The translations under genes were made by a program, and so were the position numbers. From Ipomoea triloba (taxonomy: Eukaryota > Streptophyta > Magnoliopsida > Solanales > Convolvulaceae), in contig NC_044916.1 in assembly GCF_003576645.1 (NCBI RefSeq), positions 6,945,630 through 7,009,629 of the forward strand: a stretch of DNA of 64,000 bases. The letters are read 5' to 3'. The notes under the pieces are model-generated. The model made no database searches. It saw only the letters and a program-made list of their open reading frames with translations, and had not been told where the DNA came from. The number at the start of each line of letters is the position of its first letter. Position 1 is the stretch's first letter. Of the stretch, positions 11,035 to 22,217 are shown one piece after another.

Positions 11035-11038
<4 letters not shown>

Positions 11039-11107
<69 letters not shown>
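11039..11107. repeat. (TA)n microsatellite
   Basis: A pure TA run of almost 70 bp in the left arm. The mirror position in the right arm (14681-14698) has only about nine TA units, so the tract expanded or contracted after the arms formed. Confidence 0.95.
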
Positions 11108-11111
<4 letters not shown>

Positions 11112-11469
11112 AAAAAAAATTAAAGCAACGACGTTGATTTTTGAAATTAAAACCGAAGAAGAAAAAGAAGAAAAATTGATAGATCTAGGTTTAAAATGTG
11201 CATATCTAGGATACGACGTCGGTTATTTGTCTGGTTCGGATAGAGGGTAAAAAGTCTGTTGAGAATGTTGAAAAGTTTGATGTTGGAGAGATGAATTTCA
11301 TCTATTTATATTAATGAAGAAAAAATCTATAGAAATTCGATTGTGACAAAGTATGTGAAAGTTAACAACTTTTTGAATACCAGTAGACTTTTAAAAACTA
11401 TAAAAGTCTGAATCGAATACCAATATACTTTTAAAGAGTTTTGAAAAGCTTGGATTCAATACTTAGAGA

Positions 11470-11830
11470 CTGGTACGATTCAATTCAACATTTTGTTCGT
11501 TCGAGTTTGATTGTGTTGTAGCTCTATAATTCGAATTAAAATTATCGTTGGATGAACTGCATTGCTGATATTGATCCCAAAAAAAAAGACGATAGGTACA
11601 ACTATGCCGCACAGGTTTAAGTCTCTATCTACGATCAAATCCTTTCTGAACTCCCCTATGACCACTTATCAAAGAGAAGCTTTTTCCTATACAAGGCAAG
11701 TCTATTCTTGTGTTTCGGAATTAGGAGAAAGAAAGCTTCAACATGTAGAAGCTTCCTGACAAGGCTTCAAATCAAACAAAGAGGTTGGGCTGTTCACTTC
11801 ATTGATTTGACTTCACTTTACTTAAGATTA
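11470..11830. other. Left-arm-only segment, origin uncertain
   Basis: Between two stretches that match the right arm (around 14300-14470) lies unmatched sequence containing GAAGCTTTTTCC, GAAAGCTTCAACATG, GTAGAAGCTTCCTGAC and AAGGCTTCAAATC. Its composition differs from the surroundings and recalls plant mitochondrial intergenic DNA, but this is only an impression. Short ORFs of 61-65 codons have no recognisable domain. Confidence 0.35.
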
Positions 11831-12192
11831 AAGATAGAGGGACTTTTGAGTCTTTAAAAGTCTACATTGAATACCACCAAACTTTTATAGTTGGTAAAAA
11901 TCTTTAAAAGTCTATGAAAGTCATGATTGAATACACCCCTTCAATTCTTATCCTTATACCTTAAGTTCTTAACTATAATCTAGGCTCGAATGTTAAAATT
12001 GGGGGTGTTACAATTTCCTTATCTTGTCAAACTGTAGACAAACTGACTAAGTCTTTATAACTCAATTTTTAAGAAGTCTTCTTAGGGATTTTAAGAGACA
12101 GGAGACAAGAACAATTAAAACACCCTTTTATTTATTAAAAATGCAAGTAGAAGATTACATTCAACATCATTTAGAGATGCTTCTTTTTGTCC

Positions 12193-12796
12193 TTAAGCCT
12201 TGCCATTGATCTTCGTGGTGTTGACAGTGGATTGAAGACTGGGCTCAACACTTTCAGGAGTACCAGGGGTAGAAACCTCTCTTGCACTGACCACTAGATC
12301 CTCATAGAAATGATACCATTCCCAAGTGTTGCTATCACTTGCGCAACATGAGGGAGCACGAGGACAATATCCAGGCCCCTCCAATTGGTATAGTGGACCG
12401 TTTTCATTGACAGAAGATAGAGGTAACTCCTCTTCCTCTCCATCAGGTTAATCTAGCAGATACCTATGATAGTCCTCGACGAACTCAACATTGTTCGCGA
12501 TGGTAGGTGGTTGCATGGCATATTGGGGAAGAAGCATCTATTGATGTGGGTGAGGTGATGGAGTTTTCTCGTCATCGTCTGAATCTTCACATCTGAAAGT
12601 GGGATACTTCGCCTTATCTTCGACGTCCTCGGAGGAAACATCCATAGGATACATAGGATCATATCCAGGATAATGACCCCCATGATGTTCTTGATAGATT
12701 CGCCTCTTTTTCTTTTTCTTCGTTATCCCGAATACGTCTGGAGAACCTTCTTTGATATTGCTTTGTTGTTTCCTTGCCCTTTCCGTGGCGGTCCAT
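12193..12796 (-). pseudogene. Left-arm copy of the unrecognised palindrome gene, broken
   Basis: On the minus strand the ATG at 12796 gives MDRHGKGKETTKQYQRRF…, matching the right-arm copy. One extra A in an A-rich stretch near residue 34 shifts the frame. In the shifted frame it reads HGGHYPGYDPMYPMDV…DDDEKTPSPHPHQ, a TAG, then …HRYLLD, a TAA, then …YQLEGPGYCPRAPSCC…EWYHFYEDLVVSAREV…, ending at 12193. The ancestral protein was about 200 residues: a basic N-terminus, an acidic middle, a Pro/Gln-rich stretch and a conserved C-terminal GPGYCPRAP…WYHFY block. I do not recognise the family and assign no function. Confidence 0.7.
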
Positions 12797-12879
12797 TGCT
12801 TACTACCTACACACAGAGAAGAAGATGGAGCTAGATAAAGAATGGTTAAATTTGTCATTCTCTTCTTCCTCGAACCATC

Positions 12880-13068
12880 CCATTTATAGTCAGATTTAAG
12901 AGTCACGTGCATTGAAAGGACATTTGAATGGCAATTATCATGCAAAGACCATACATGCATACAAATGGCAAAATGCAAATGTCGCTTTTTTTTTTTGTAT
13001 GCATGTATGGTCCTTGCGTGACAAATATCCTTTCAATGCACGTGACTCTTAAATCTGACTATAAATGG
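12880..13068. promoter_or_regulatory. Mirror-image divergent promoter at the palindrome centre
   Basis: Each arm has a TATA motif (CTATAAAT at 13059-13066 on plus; its mirror at 12882-12889 on minus) about 90-100 bp before the arm's ATG. Each also has a G-box CACGTG (13039-13044; 12904-12909) and an RY-like CATGCATG close to the loop at 12964-12994. The two promoters point away from each other. CACGTG is a known binding core for plant bZIP and bHLH factors; use here is inferred. Confidence 0.6.
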
Positions 13069-13155
13069 GATGGTTCGAGGAAGAAGAGAATGACAAATCT
13101 AACCATTCTTTATCTAGCTTCATCTTCTTCTCTCTGTGTGTGAAGGTAGTAAGCA

Positions 13156-13720
13156 ATGGACCGTCACGGAAAGGGTAAGGAAACAACAAAGCAATATCGA
13201 AAAAGGTTCTCCAGACGTATTTGGGAGAACGAAGAAAAAGAAAAGAGACAAATCAATCAAGAACATCGTGGGGGTCATTACCTCGGAGATGACCCTATGT
13301 ACCCTATGGATGTTTCCTTGGAGGACGACGAAGATAAGGCGAAATATCCCACTTTCAGATATGAAGATTTAGAGGATGACGAGAAAATTCCATCACCTCC
13401 CCCACATCAACAAATGCCTCCTCCTCAACAGCAGGTCATGCAACCACCTGCCATCGCGAACAGTGCTAAGTTCGACGAGGACTATCGTAGGTATATGCTA
13501 GATCAGCCTGATGGAGAAGAAGCAGAGTAACTTCTATTTTCTGTCAACAAAAACGATCCACTGTACCAACTGGAGGGGCCTGGATATTGTCCTCGTGCTC
13601 CCTCAAGTTGCACAAGTCATAGTGACACTCGAGAATGGTATCATTTCTATGACGATTTGGCGTTCAGTGCAAGAGAGGTTTCTCCCCCTAGTACTCCTGA
13701 AAGTGGGCCTAGTCTTTAAT
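13156..13720 (+). pseudogene. Right-arm copy of the unrecognised palindrome gene, one nonsense codon
   Basis: The ATG at 13156 opens 124 codons (MDRHGKGKETTKQYRKRF… ending DGEEAE) stopped by TAA at 13528-13530. The left arm has GAGTTA here against GAGTAA. The same frame then continues without further stops through YQLEGPGYCPRAPSS, EWYHFYDDLAFSAREV and STPESGPSL to TAA near 13720, giving an ancestral length close to 190-200 residues. Features are a basic start, an acidic patch (SLEDDEDKAKYPTF…EDLEDDEK) and a Pro/Gln run. AATAAA lies downstream near 13818. This is the better preserved copy, and its 124-residue form could still be made. No known domain is recognised. Confidence 0.6.
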
Positions 13721-14003
13721 CCACTTTCAACACCAGGAAAATCAAGGGCAAGGCTCAAGGACAAAAAGAAGTATCTCTAAATGATGTTGATTGTGGTCCT
13801 CTGCTTGCATTTCTAATAAATAAAATGGTGTTTTAATGGTTCTTATCTCATGTCTCTTAAAATTTCTAAGAAAGACTTCTTAAAAATTGAGCTATAAAGA
13901 CTTAGTCAATTTATCTACAATTTGAAAGGATAAGGAAATTGTAACACCCCAATTTCAACATTCAGCCTAGATTATAATTAGGAACTTAAGGTATAAAGAT
14001 AAG

Positions 14004-14280
14004 GGTCTTGTTTGGTAAATAATCCGTCTATCAGCCAATTTTGACTTATTTGACCATTATTAGTTGTTTGGTTAATAAGCTTTTTGTAACTCCAAAATGC
14101 TAAAATTCAAAAGCCTACTCAAAGCAGCCTTTTCAATTAGGTTTTTGATAAAAAGAAATTATACCAAACAGCTAATTTATCAAACAACTTTCTACAATAA
14201 GCTAATGTTATCAACAAATCATACCTTCTAACCCAAACAGCCAACCCAATCAGCTAACAACCATTTACCAAACAGGGCCT
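14004..14280. mobile_element. hAT-type MITE inserted in the right arm
   Basis: Ends GGTCTTGTTTGGTAAAT and ATTTACCAAACAGGGCCT are inverted repeats of the common plant GGGCC-TTGTTTGG MITE type. The left arm keeps the unfilled site (mirror of GGATAAGAATTGAAGGGGTG at about 11937), proving an insertion after the arms formed. The target duplication is unclear. Confidence 0.75.
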
Positions 14281-15049
14281 AGGATTTAGGAGGGTGTATT
14301 CAATCATGACTTTCATAGACTTTTAAAAACTTTCACCAAATTTAAAAGTTTGGTGGTATTTAATTTAGACTTTATAAGACTCTTCAAAAGTCTACCAGTA
14401 TGGGATCCAGACTTTTCAAAACTCTTTAATAGTAGTATTCGATTCAGACTTTTATAGTCTTTAAAAGTCTACTGGTATTAAAAAAGTTATTAACTTTCAC
14501 AGATTTTGTCATAATAGGATTTCTGTAGACTTTTTCTTCATTAATATAAATAGATGAAATACATCCCTCCAACCCCAAATTTTTCAAATAACCGGCGTCG
14601 TATCCTAAATCCGCACATTTTAAACCTAGATCTGTCCATTTTTCTTCTTCTTCTTCTTAACCGACGTTGTTCCTTTAATTTATATATATATATATATAAC
14701 ATCGGTTTTAAAACATCAACATCGTATCATTTTTGTGTATTAGAATTATTTGAAACTTTTGTATTGGGTATCAATTTCTTTTGTGAAATTATTACTAATT
14801 TTTATATTTTGAATTTTTAAAATTTTAAAATACAAAAAACGTCGGTTTTTAAAGACGTTATTTCTTGTTTATATTTTTCCTTTAAAGAAACGTCAGTTGT
14901 TTGTAAAAATTGACGTTTCTCAATTTCAAAAAAAAAAAAAACAAATTCGTTGCTTTAATTTAAAAAAAAAAAAAAGAAAATATACAAAAACCGACGTCGT
15001 ATCATTTATTTACAACGTCGAGAATAAATACGTCGCCAAATAACCGACG

Positions 15050-15094
15050 TTGTATGTCAAAAAATTGAAGTTAAAAGTGCTTTTTGTAGTAGTG
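15050..15094 (-). mobile_element. CACTA-like terminus, right arm
   Basis: Ends GTGCTTTTTGTAGTAGTG, the mirror of the left terminus at 10619, with CCGACGTTGTATG subterminal motifs just inside. Confidence 0.6.
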
Positions 15095-15330
15095 GTTGTT
15101 GTTGATTTAATTTGTTTTTAAAATGTTAACGATATGTGTGATTGTGTGGTTAATCTATTTGTTGTCTTATTGTCTCTGAGACAATGAGTATGTTTGTCTT
15201 AATGAAATACTATTTGTGACTGTGTGGTTGTGTGAATGTGTAATTAACTTAAGACTTGAAGTTAGATATTGTCATCCAATGATTAAATCTTATTTAATTA
15301 ACTCCGTATTCAAAAAGTCTACTGGTATGT

Positions 15331-16014
15331 AATACGTCCAGATTTGACAGTAGCTGGGCACTCAATACCTCCGCTGCGGAGAAAGTCTGCAGTGGGCAAA
15401 CAGTTGGAGCATATTTGCCTGATGAATATTTTTGCTCTTGGAGGGATTGGGAAAATGTCTTTGATGGGCTCTGCATCCCAATCCTTAGAGTGAGGACAAT
15501 TTAAAGACAAGACAGTGTGTTCTTCAAGCAGAGGGAAGGGGGCTGTGATGACCTTGGGGTTGCATTTTTCCGGGATCCATTGTTCATGCCAAATTTTTAT
15601 GCTGTGCCCATTCCCGACTCGATCTCCATCTTGTGTTCTTATGGATGATTTCTCGGGTCTCTTGCCAGACTGCTCCAAATGAAAGAGGGGTTATGCCCTT
15701 TGACAGCTTCAAAGAAACATGAATTAGGGAAGTACTTTTGCTTCATATATGATGATTCTGGCAGCTAGTGAAGAGGGATTGTCAATGAGCCTCAATGTTG
15801 GTTTGCACAAAAGAGCCAAGTTAAATTCACTTGACAATGTTTCACTCTCATTTGTTAAATGTTCTACGAATGGAGTTTCCCACTTGTTAGTTAGGTACTC
15901 CATCTCTAACGCTGAACGTAAAGAATGGTTTCATGAACCTCCTTCCTTCATTTGTAATGCTCTTCGTTTCGATCTTAATGAATGATTTGGCTTTATTTAC
16001 AACAAAAAAAAAAA
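15331..16014. mobile_element. LINE (non-LTR) 3' fragment with inverted 5' part
   Basis: The minus strand (15340-15680) encodes GDRVGNGHSIKIWHEQWIP and LPTADFLRSGGIECP, the region after reverse transcriptase in plant L1-type ORF2. The plus strand (15749-15985) encodes the end of the RNase H region, SHLLVRYSIS…WFHEPPSFICNAL, and is followed by a 3' tail and poly(A) at about 16002-16014. The two parts are in the right order but opposite orientation, the signature of twin-primed integration. It truncates the right arm of the palindrome. Confidence 0.8.
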
Positions 16015-16290
16015 ATAGATTTAGACCTCAAAGTGCCTAGTTCTGAACAACCTACACCTTCTATGTAACAAAGTGAACAACCTAGCTAATCTCCTGAACA
16101 ACCTAAGCCTAAAAGAGCTAAAGCTAGTACTTCTGATGTTTGTAATTTATTTACAAAAATTGGAGTAGGTTATGGTAAATAAAAAGACTGTGCAATGGGT
16201 TATGAAAAGGATCAAGTATGTTGTTGTTGGTACTAAGTATGGAACATTGACGTGTTACGTCATATTCCTAAATTTAATGTACTAATTTTG
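16015..16290 (+). pseudogene. BED zinc-finger remnant of a hAT transposase
   Basis: The plus strand reads KPKRAKASTSDVCNLFTKIG followed by broken pieces including VVGTKYGTLT and RHIPKF in different frames. This matches the order of a plant hAT/ricesleeper BED finger (TSDVW..F.K…C…GT..L.RH). A TAA after GVGYGK and several frame changes show it is dead. No catalytic or dimerisation region is seen downstream. Confidence 0.6.
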
Positions 16291-18235
16291 TTTGATATTG
16301 ATATAAATCATATATTATTATTTTGTTATAAACTAAAATATTAGATTATTATTTTAATTTTGAAGTACAAGATAACATATTGTGCAATGTGTAAGTATAA
16401 ATATGTATATTTGTTAAATTTAATTAATAAAATTAATTTTTTAAGTTAATACGATTTTGTGGGTCAACCCGCCATACCAAGAGTTAAATTTGAGAATCTC
16501 AAACCCTATAGAAAATGACCTATTTTGGACATGACTAACCTATTTTAACAGCTCTATATATTATCAATAGCAGGCAGACTACGTCTAAGTAGGCAAAAAT
16601 AGACCAGAAAAATGCAAGTAAAGACAAGCAGTTATAAATAATAATGCGTAAATTTAAAAAACCTCTTTTTTTTTTTTTTTGCTTTTGTTTTTCCACTATC
16701 TCGCTTCTGCTGTCTTTTTCTTTTTTTTGAAGAAGAAAAACGCTTCTGCTGTCAATCTCTCACTTTCTTGACGTGCCCCTTTTGCTCAACCTGCATAAAC
16801 ACGCACTTGTTAATAATAATAAAGGATTCCAAATTGTCACAGAAGTTAAAAAGTGCAGATCAGATCACATAAGACAGGAGCAAGGAGGAGATGATACCGC
16901 CGTGTGCCGGCCGGTCGTCGGAATCAGCCACCGCCCACGGCGCCACCGGAGGAGGTGTGGCTTCCCCTCCTCCGTTGCCACCCCCGTCAACGTTGACGGA
17001 GGAGGATGTGAGAGACTGAGAGGGTGAGAAAGAGTGAGAGAGTGAGAGGAGCCGAGGAGGATGTTGTACTGGGTGTGTAGTAAAAACTCACCTTAAAGTC
17101 TAAAGGACAAGTCAGAATATAAAGGCAGGGGCCATCACCATCAGTTTTTATTTTTTTGGGGAAATTTTGGAATAATAAAAATTAGGTAGGGATTTTAATA
17201 AATGTGAAGGGGAATTTTGAAAAAAAAATTTCTCAGGCAAAATGAGAGATTTTGACGGTGGGAGTAGGGCCACTATGGGAAGAAACTTGTGCCTCCGGTG
17301 CGCAAGGCACAGTTCTCGCGCCAGTCCGCACACGCCCGCTTGGGCGCTTAAATATATTTTTTTCAGTTTTTTATTTTATTTTTTTCTTTGTTTTTTTCTC
17401 CGCTCTCATTTTCTTTTTCCTAATAACACCTGTAAAATCTCCTCAAAAATTCACCACTATTGAGAAAGGACAATAGGATGAGATAGGTATAAAAGACTTC
17501 ATGGTATGCCTATGCATGGCAGCCCAATTGGCAAATAATAATAATAATAATAATTTTCATTATTACAAAAAAAAAAAAACTGAAAAAATAAGAAAAGAAT
17601 GTTTTATTGGATATATTTGTATGTGCACCCCTTATACCATCTCTCTACATCAACTATCACATAAAAGAAATATTCTCAAATCAATATTTTTTTTTGTATT
17701 TTTAACTCATCATGTCAATTTTTAAACCAAATGTTATTTTATACAAAAATAATTTGATTTCTCAAAATTTAAAATTTTATTAGTTCAAATTTAATTAATT
17801 TAATATAAAGTATAATTTGTGATGTAATGATAATATTTTAGTACAATTTAATTTTAGATATAATTATTTAAATTTTGTTAAAATTATATTTTATGTAGTT
17901 TAATTTTTAATTAATCTATATTTAATATTAATCTTGTTTTAATGTCTTGATAAAATATTTCAATTGATATAATTTGTTTAATAATATAAAATTTATCTAT
18001 AAATATTTAACAAATATGTAAATATATAAAAACAAAATAAATTATATAAAAGAAATTATTAACAAAAGAAGAAAATGAACAAAATACTTAAAATAGGAAT
18101 ATAAAATATATATTAAAAAAATTTAGTGTGGATCCGACTTGCAAGAGGATGAAGCTACATTAATTATCACTCTACATTGAAGACTTAAAAAGTCTGATCT
18201 GAACTGGTCAGGCCTTTCTTCAAATATATATATAT
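16291..18235. other. Intergenic DNA, no gene seen
   Basis: AT-rich flanks enclose a GC-rich patch (about 16890-17000: CCGGCCGGTCGTCGG, GACGGAGGAGG) and a second one at 17290-17345. Short ORFs in these patches lack domain features. 17700-18120 is extremely AT-rich. Confidence 0.4.
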
Positions 18236-19255
18236 NTTCATAGACTTTTAAAAACTTTCACCAAATTTAAAAGTTTGGTGGTATTTAATTTAGACTTTAT
18301 AAGACTCTTCAAAAGTCTACCAGTATGGGATCCAGACTTTTCAAAACTCTTTAATAGTAGTATTCGATTCAGACTTTTATAGTCTTTAAAAGTCTACTGG
18401 TATTAAAAAAGTTATTAACTTTCACAGATTTTGTCATAATAGGATTTCTGTAGACTTTTTCTTCATTAATATAAATAGATGAAATACATCCCTCCAACCC
18501 CAAATTTTTCAAATAACCGGCGTCGTATCCTAAATCCGCACATTTTAAACCTAGATCTGTCCATTTTTCTTCTTCTTCTTCTTAACCGACGTTGTTCCTT
18601 TAATTTATATATATATATATATAACATCGGTTTTAAAACATCAACATCGTATCATTTTTGTGTATTAGAATTATTTGAAACTTTTGTATTGGGTATCAAT
18701 TTCTTTTGTGAAATTATTACTAATTTTTATATTTTGAATTTTTAAAATTTTAAAATACAAAAAACGTCGGTTTTTAAAGACGTTATTTCTTGTTTATATT
18801 TTTCCTTTAAAGAAACGTCAGTTGTTTGTAAAAATTGACGTTTCTCAATTTCAAAAAAAAAAAAAACAAATTCGTTGCTTTAATTTAAAAAAAAAAAAAA
18901 GAAAATATACAAAAACCGACGTCGTATCATTTATTTACAACGTCGAGAATAAATACGTCGCCAAATAACCGACGTTGTATGTCAAAAAATTGAAGTTAAA
19001 AGTGCTTTTTGTAGTAGTGGTTGTTGTTGATTTAATTTGTTTTTAAAATGTTAACGATATGTGTGATTGTGTGGTTAATCTATTTGTTGTCTTATTGTCT
19101 CTGAGACAATGAGTATGTTTGTCTTAATGAAATACTATTTGTGACTGTGTGGTTGTGTGAATGTGTAATTAACTTAAGACTTGAAGTTAGATATTGTCAT
19201 CCAATGATTAAATCTTATTTAATTAACTCCGTATTCAAAAAGTCTACTGGTATGT

Positions 19256-20215
19256 AATACGTCCAGATTTGACAGTAGCTGGGCACTCAATACCTCCGCT
19301 GCGGAGAAAGTCTGCAGTGGGCAAACAGTTGGAGCATATTTGCCTGATGAATATTTTTGCTCTTGGAGGGATTGGGAAAATGTCTTTGATGGGCTCTGCA
19401 TCCCAATCCTTAGAGTGAGGACAATTTAAAGACAAGACAGTGTGTTCTTCAAGCAGAGGGAAGGGGGCTGTGATGACCTTGGGGTTGCATTTTTCCGGGA
19501 TCCATTGTTCATGCCAAATTTTTATGCTGTGCCCATTCCCGACTCGATCTCCATCTTGTGTTCTTATGGATGATTTCTCGGGTCTCTTGCCAGACTGCTC
19601 CAAATGAAAGAGGGGTTATGCCCTTTGACAGCTTCAAAGAAACATGAATTAGGGAAGTACTTTTGCTTCATATATGATGATTCTGGCAGCTAGTGAAGAG
19701 GGATTGTCAATGAGCCTCAATGTTGGTTTGCACAAAAGAGCCAAGTTAAATTCACTTGACAATGTTTCACTCTCATTTGTTAAATGTTCTACGAATGGAG
19801 TTTCCCACTTGTTAGTTAGGTACTCCATCTCTAACGCTGAACGTAAAGAATGGTTTCATGAACCTCCTTCCTTCATTTGTAATGCTCTTCGTTTCGATCT
19901 TAATGAATGATTTGGCTTTATTTACAACAAAAAAAAAAAATAGATTTAGACCTCAAAGTGCCTAGTTCTGAACAACCTACACCTTCTATGTAACAAAGTG
20001 AACAACCTAGCTAATCTCCTGAACAACCTAAGCCTAAAAGAGCTAAAGCTAGTACTTCTGATGTTTGTAATTTATTTACAAAAATTGGAGTAGGTTATGG
20101 TAAATAAAAAGACTGTGCAATGGGTTATGAAAAGGATCAAGTATGTTGTTGTTGGTACTAAGTATGGAACATTGACGTGTTACGTCATATTCCTAAATTT
20201 AATGTACTAATTTTG
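19256..20215. mobile_element. Second copy of the inverted LINE and BED remnant (likely artefact)
   Basis: Same as 15331-16290 shifted by 3925 bases: minus-strand GNGHSIKIW block at 19256-19605, plus-strand RNase H tail at 19674-19910, poly(A) to 19939, then the BED-finger remnant. No difference from the first copy was noticed. Confidence 0.75.
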
Positions 20216-22145
20216 TTTGATATTGATATAAATCATATATTATTATTTTGTTATAAACTAAAATATTAGATTATTATTTTAATTTTGAAGTACAAGATAA
20301 CATATTGTGCAATGTGTAAGTATAAATATGTATATTTGTTAAATTTAATTAATAAAATTAATTTTTTAAGTTAATACGATTTTGTGGGTCAACCCGCCAT
20401 ACCAAGAGTTAAATTTGAGAATCTCAAACCCTATAGAAAATGACCTATTTTGGACATGACTAACCTATTTTAACAGCTCTATATATTATCAATAGCAGGC
20501 AGACTACGTCTAAGTAGGCAAAAATAGACCAGAAAAATGCAAGTAAAGACAAGCAGTTATAAATAATAATGCGTAAATTTAAAAAACCTCTTTTTTTTTT
20601 TTTTTGCTTTTGTTTTTCCACTATCTCGCTTCTGCTGTCTTTTTCTTTTTTTTGAAGAAGAAAAACGCTTCTGCTGTCAATCTCTCACTTTCTTGACGTG
20701 CCCCTTTTGCTCAACCTGCATAAACACGCACTTGTTAATAATAATAAAGGATTCCAAATTGTCACAGAAGTTAAAAAGTGCAGATCAGATCACATAAGAC
20801 AGGAGCAAGGAGGAGATGATACCGCCGTGTGCCGGCCGGTCGTCGGAATCAGCCACCGCCCACGGCGCCACCGGAGGAGGTGTGGCTTCCCCTCCTCCGT
20901 TGCCACCCCCGTCAACGTTGACGGAGGAGGATGTGAGAGACTGAGAGGGTGAGAAAGAGTGAGAGAGTGAGAGGAGCCGAGGAGGATGTTGTACTGGGTG
21001 TGTAGTAAAAACTCACCTTAAAGTCTAAAGGACAAGTCAGAATATAAAGGCAGGGGCCATCACCATCAGTTTTTATTTTTTTGGGGAAATTTTGGAATAA
21101 TAAAAATTAGGTAGGGATTTTAATAAATGTGAAGGGGAATTTTGAAAAAAAAATTTCTCAGGCAAAATGAGAGATTTTGACGGTGGGAGTAGGGCCACTA
21201 TGGGAAGAAACTTGTGCCTCCGGTGCGCAAGGCACAGTTCTCGCGCCAGTCCGCACACGCCCGCTTGGGCGCTTAAATATATTTTTTTCAGTTTTTTATT
21301 TTATTTTTTTCTTTGTTTTTTTCTCCGCTCTCATTTTCTTTTTCCTAATAACACCTGTAAAATCTCCTCAAAAATTCACCACTATTGAGAAAGGACAATA
21401 GGATGAGATAGGTATAAAAGACTTCATGGTATGCCTATGCATGGCAGCCCAATTGGCAAATAATAATAATAATAATAATTTTCATTATTACAAAAAAAAA
21501 AAAACTGAAAAAATAAGAAAAGAATGTTTTATTGGATATATTTGTATGTGCACCCCTTATACCATCTCTCTACATCAACTATCACATAAAAGAAATATTC
21601 TCAAATCAATATTTTTTTTTGTATTTTTAACTCATCATGTCAATTTTTAAACCAAATGTTATTTTATACAAAAATAATTTGATTTCTCAAAATTTAAAAT
21701 TTTATTAGTTCAAATTTAATTAATTTAATATAAAGTATAATTTGTGATGTAATGATAATATTTTAGTACAATTTAATTTTAGATATAATTATTTAAATTT
21801 TGTTAAAATTATATTTTATGTAGTTTAATTTTTAATTAATCTATATTTAATATTAATCTTGTTTTAATGTCTTGATAAAATATTTCAATTGATATAATTT
21901 GTTTAATAATATAAAATTTATCTATAAATATTTAACAAATATGTAAATATATAAAAACAAAATAAATTATATAAAAGAAATTATTAACAAAAGAAGAAAA
22001 TGAACAAAATACTTAAAATAGGAATATAAAATATATATTAAAAAAATTTAGTGTGGATCCGACTTGCAAGAGGATGAAGCTACATTAATTATCACTCTAC
22101 ATTGAAGACTTAAAAAGTCTGATCTGAACTGGTCAGGCCTTTCTT

Positions 22146-22150
<5 letters not shown>

Positions 22151-22214
<64 letters not shown>
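22151..22214. repeat. (TA)n microsatellite
   Basis: About 60 bp of pure TA. The first contig ends in the same tract at 18235. Confidence 0.95.

Positions 22215-22217
<3 letters not shown>

Larger units (their letters stand above)
10275..15330. repeat. Large imperfect palindrome (inverted duplication), arms about 2.4-2.7 kb
   Basis: The left arm (10275-12963) is a diverged reverse complement of the right arm (12995-15330), with a central loop of about 30 bp. Matching landmarks in mirror order are GCATGCATGTATGGTC next to the loop, CACGTG, a TATA motif, the ORF beginning MDRHGKGKE, AATAAA-bearing 3' ends, TGTAACACCCC, repeats of AAAAGTCTACTGGTAT, CCGACGTCGTATC motifs, CACTACTACAAAAAGC, and flank GTTGATTTAATTTG…TTAACGATATGTGTGATTG. 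The mirror continues outside the CACTA-like ends, so the inverted duplication is larger than any single transposon there. The right arm is cut at about 15330 by a LINE. Confidence 0.85.
14312..22160. repeat. 3.92-kb direct duplication across a single N (likely unmerged contig overlap)
   Basis: 14312-18235 and 18237-22160 appear identical along their length, offset 3925. The junction is one N at 18236. The first copy stops inside a TA run that the second continues (22151-22213), as expected when one contig ends in a microsatellite and the next begins inside the same locus. Confidence 0.85.

Noticed and set aside
16773..17476. ORFs in GC-rich patches
   Set aside because: Overlapping frames of similar length with low-complexity composition and no domain.
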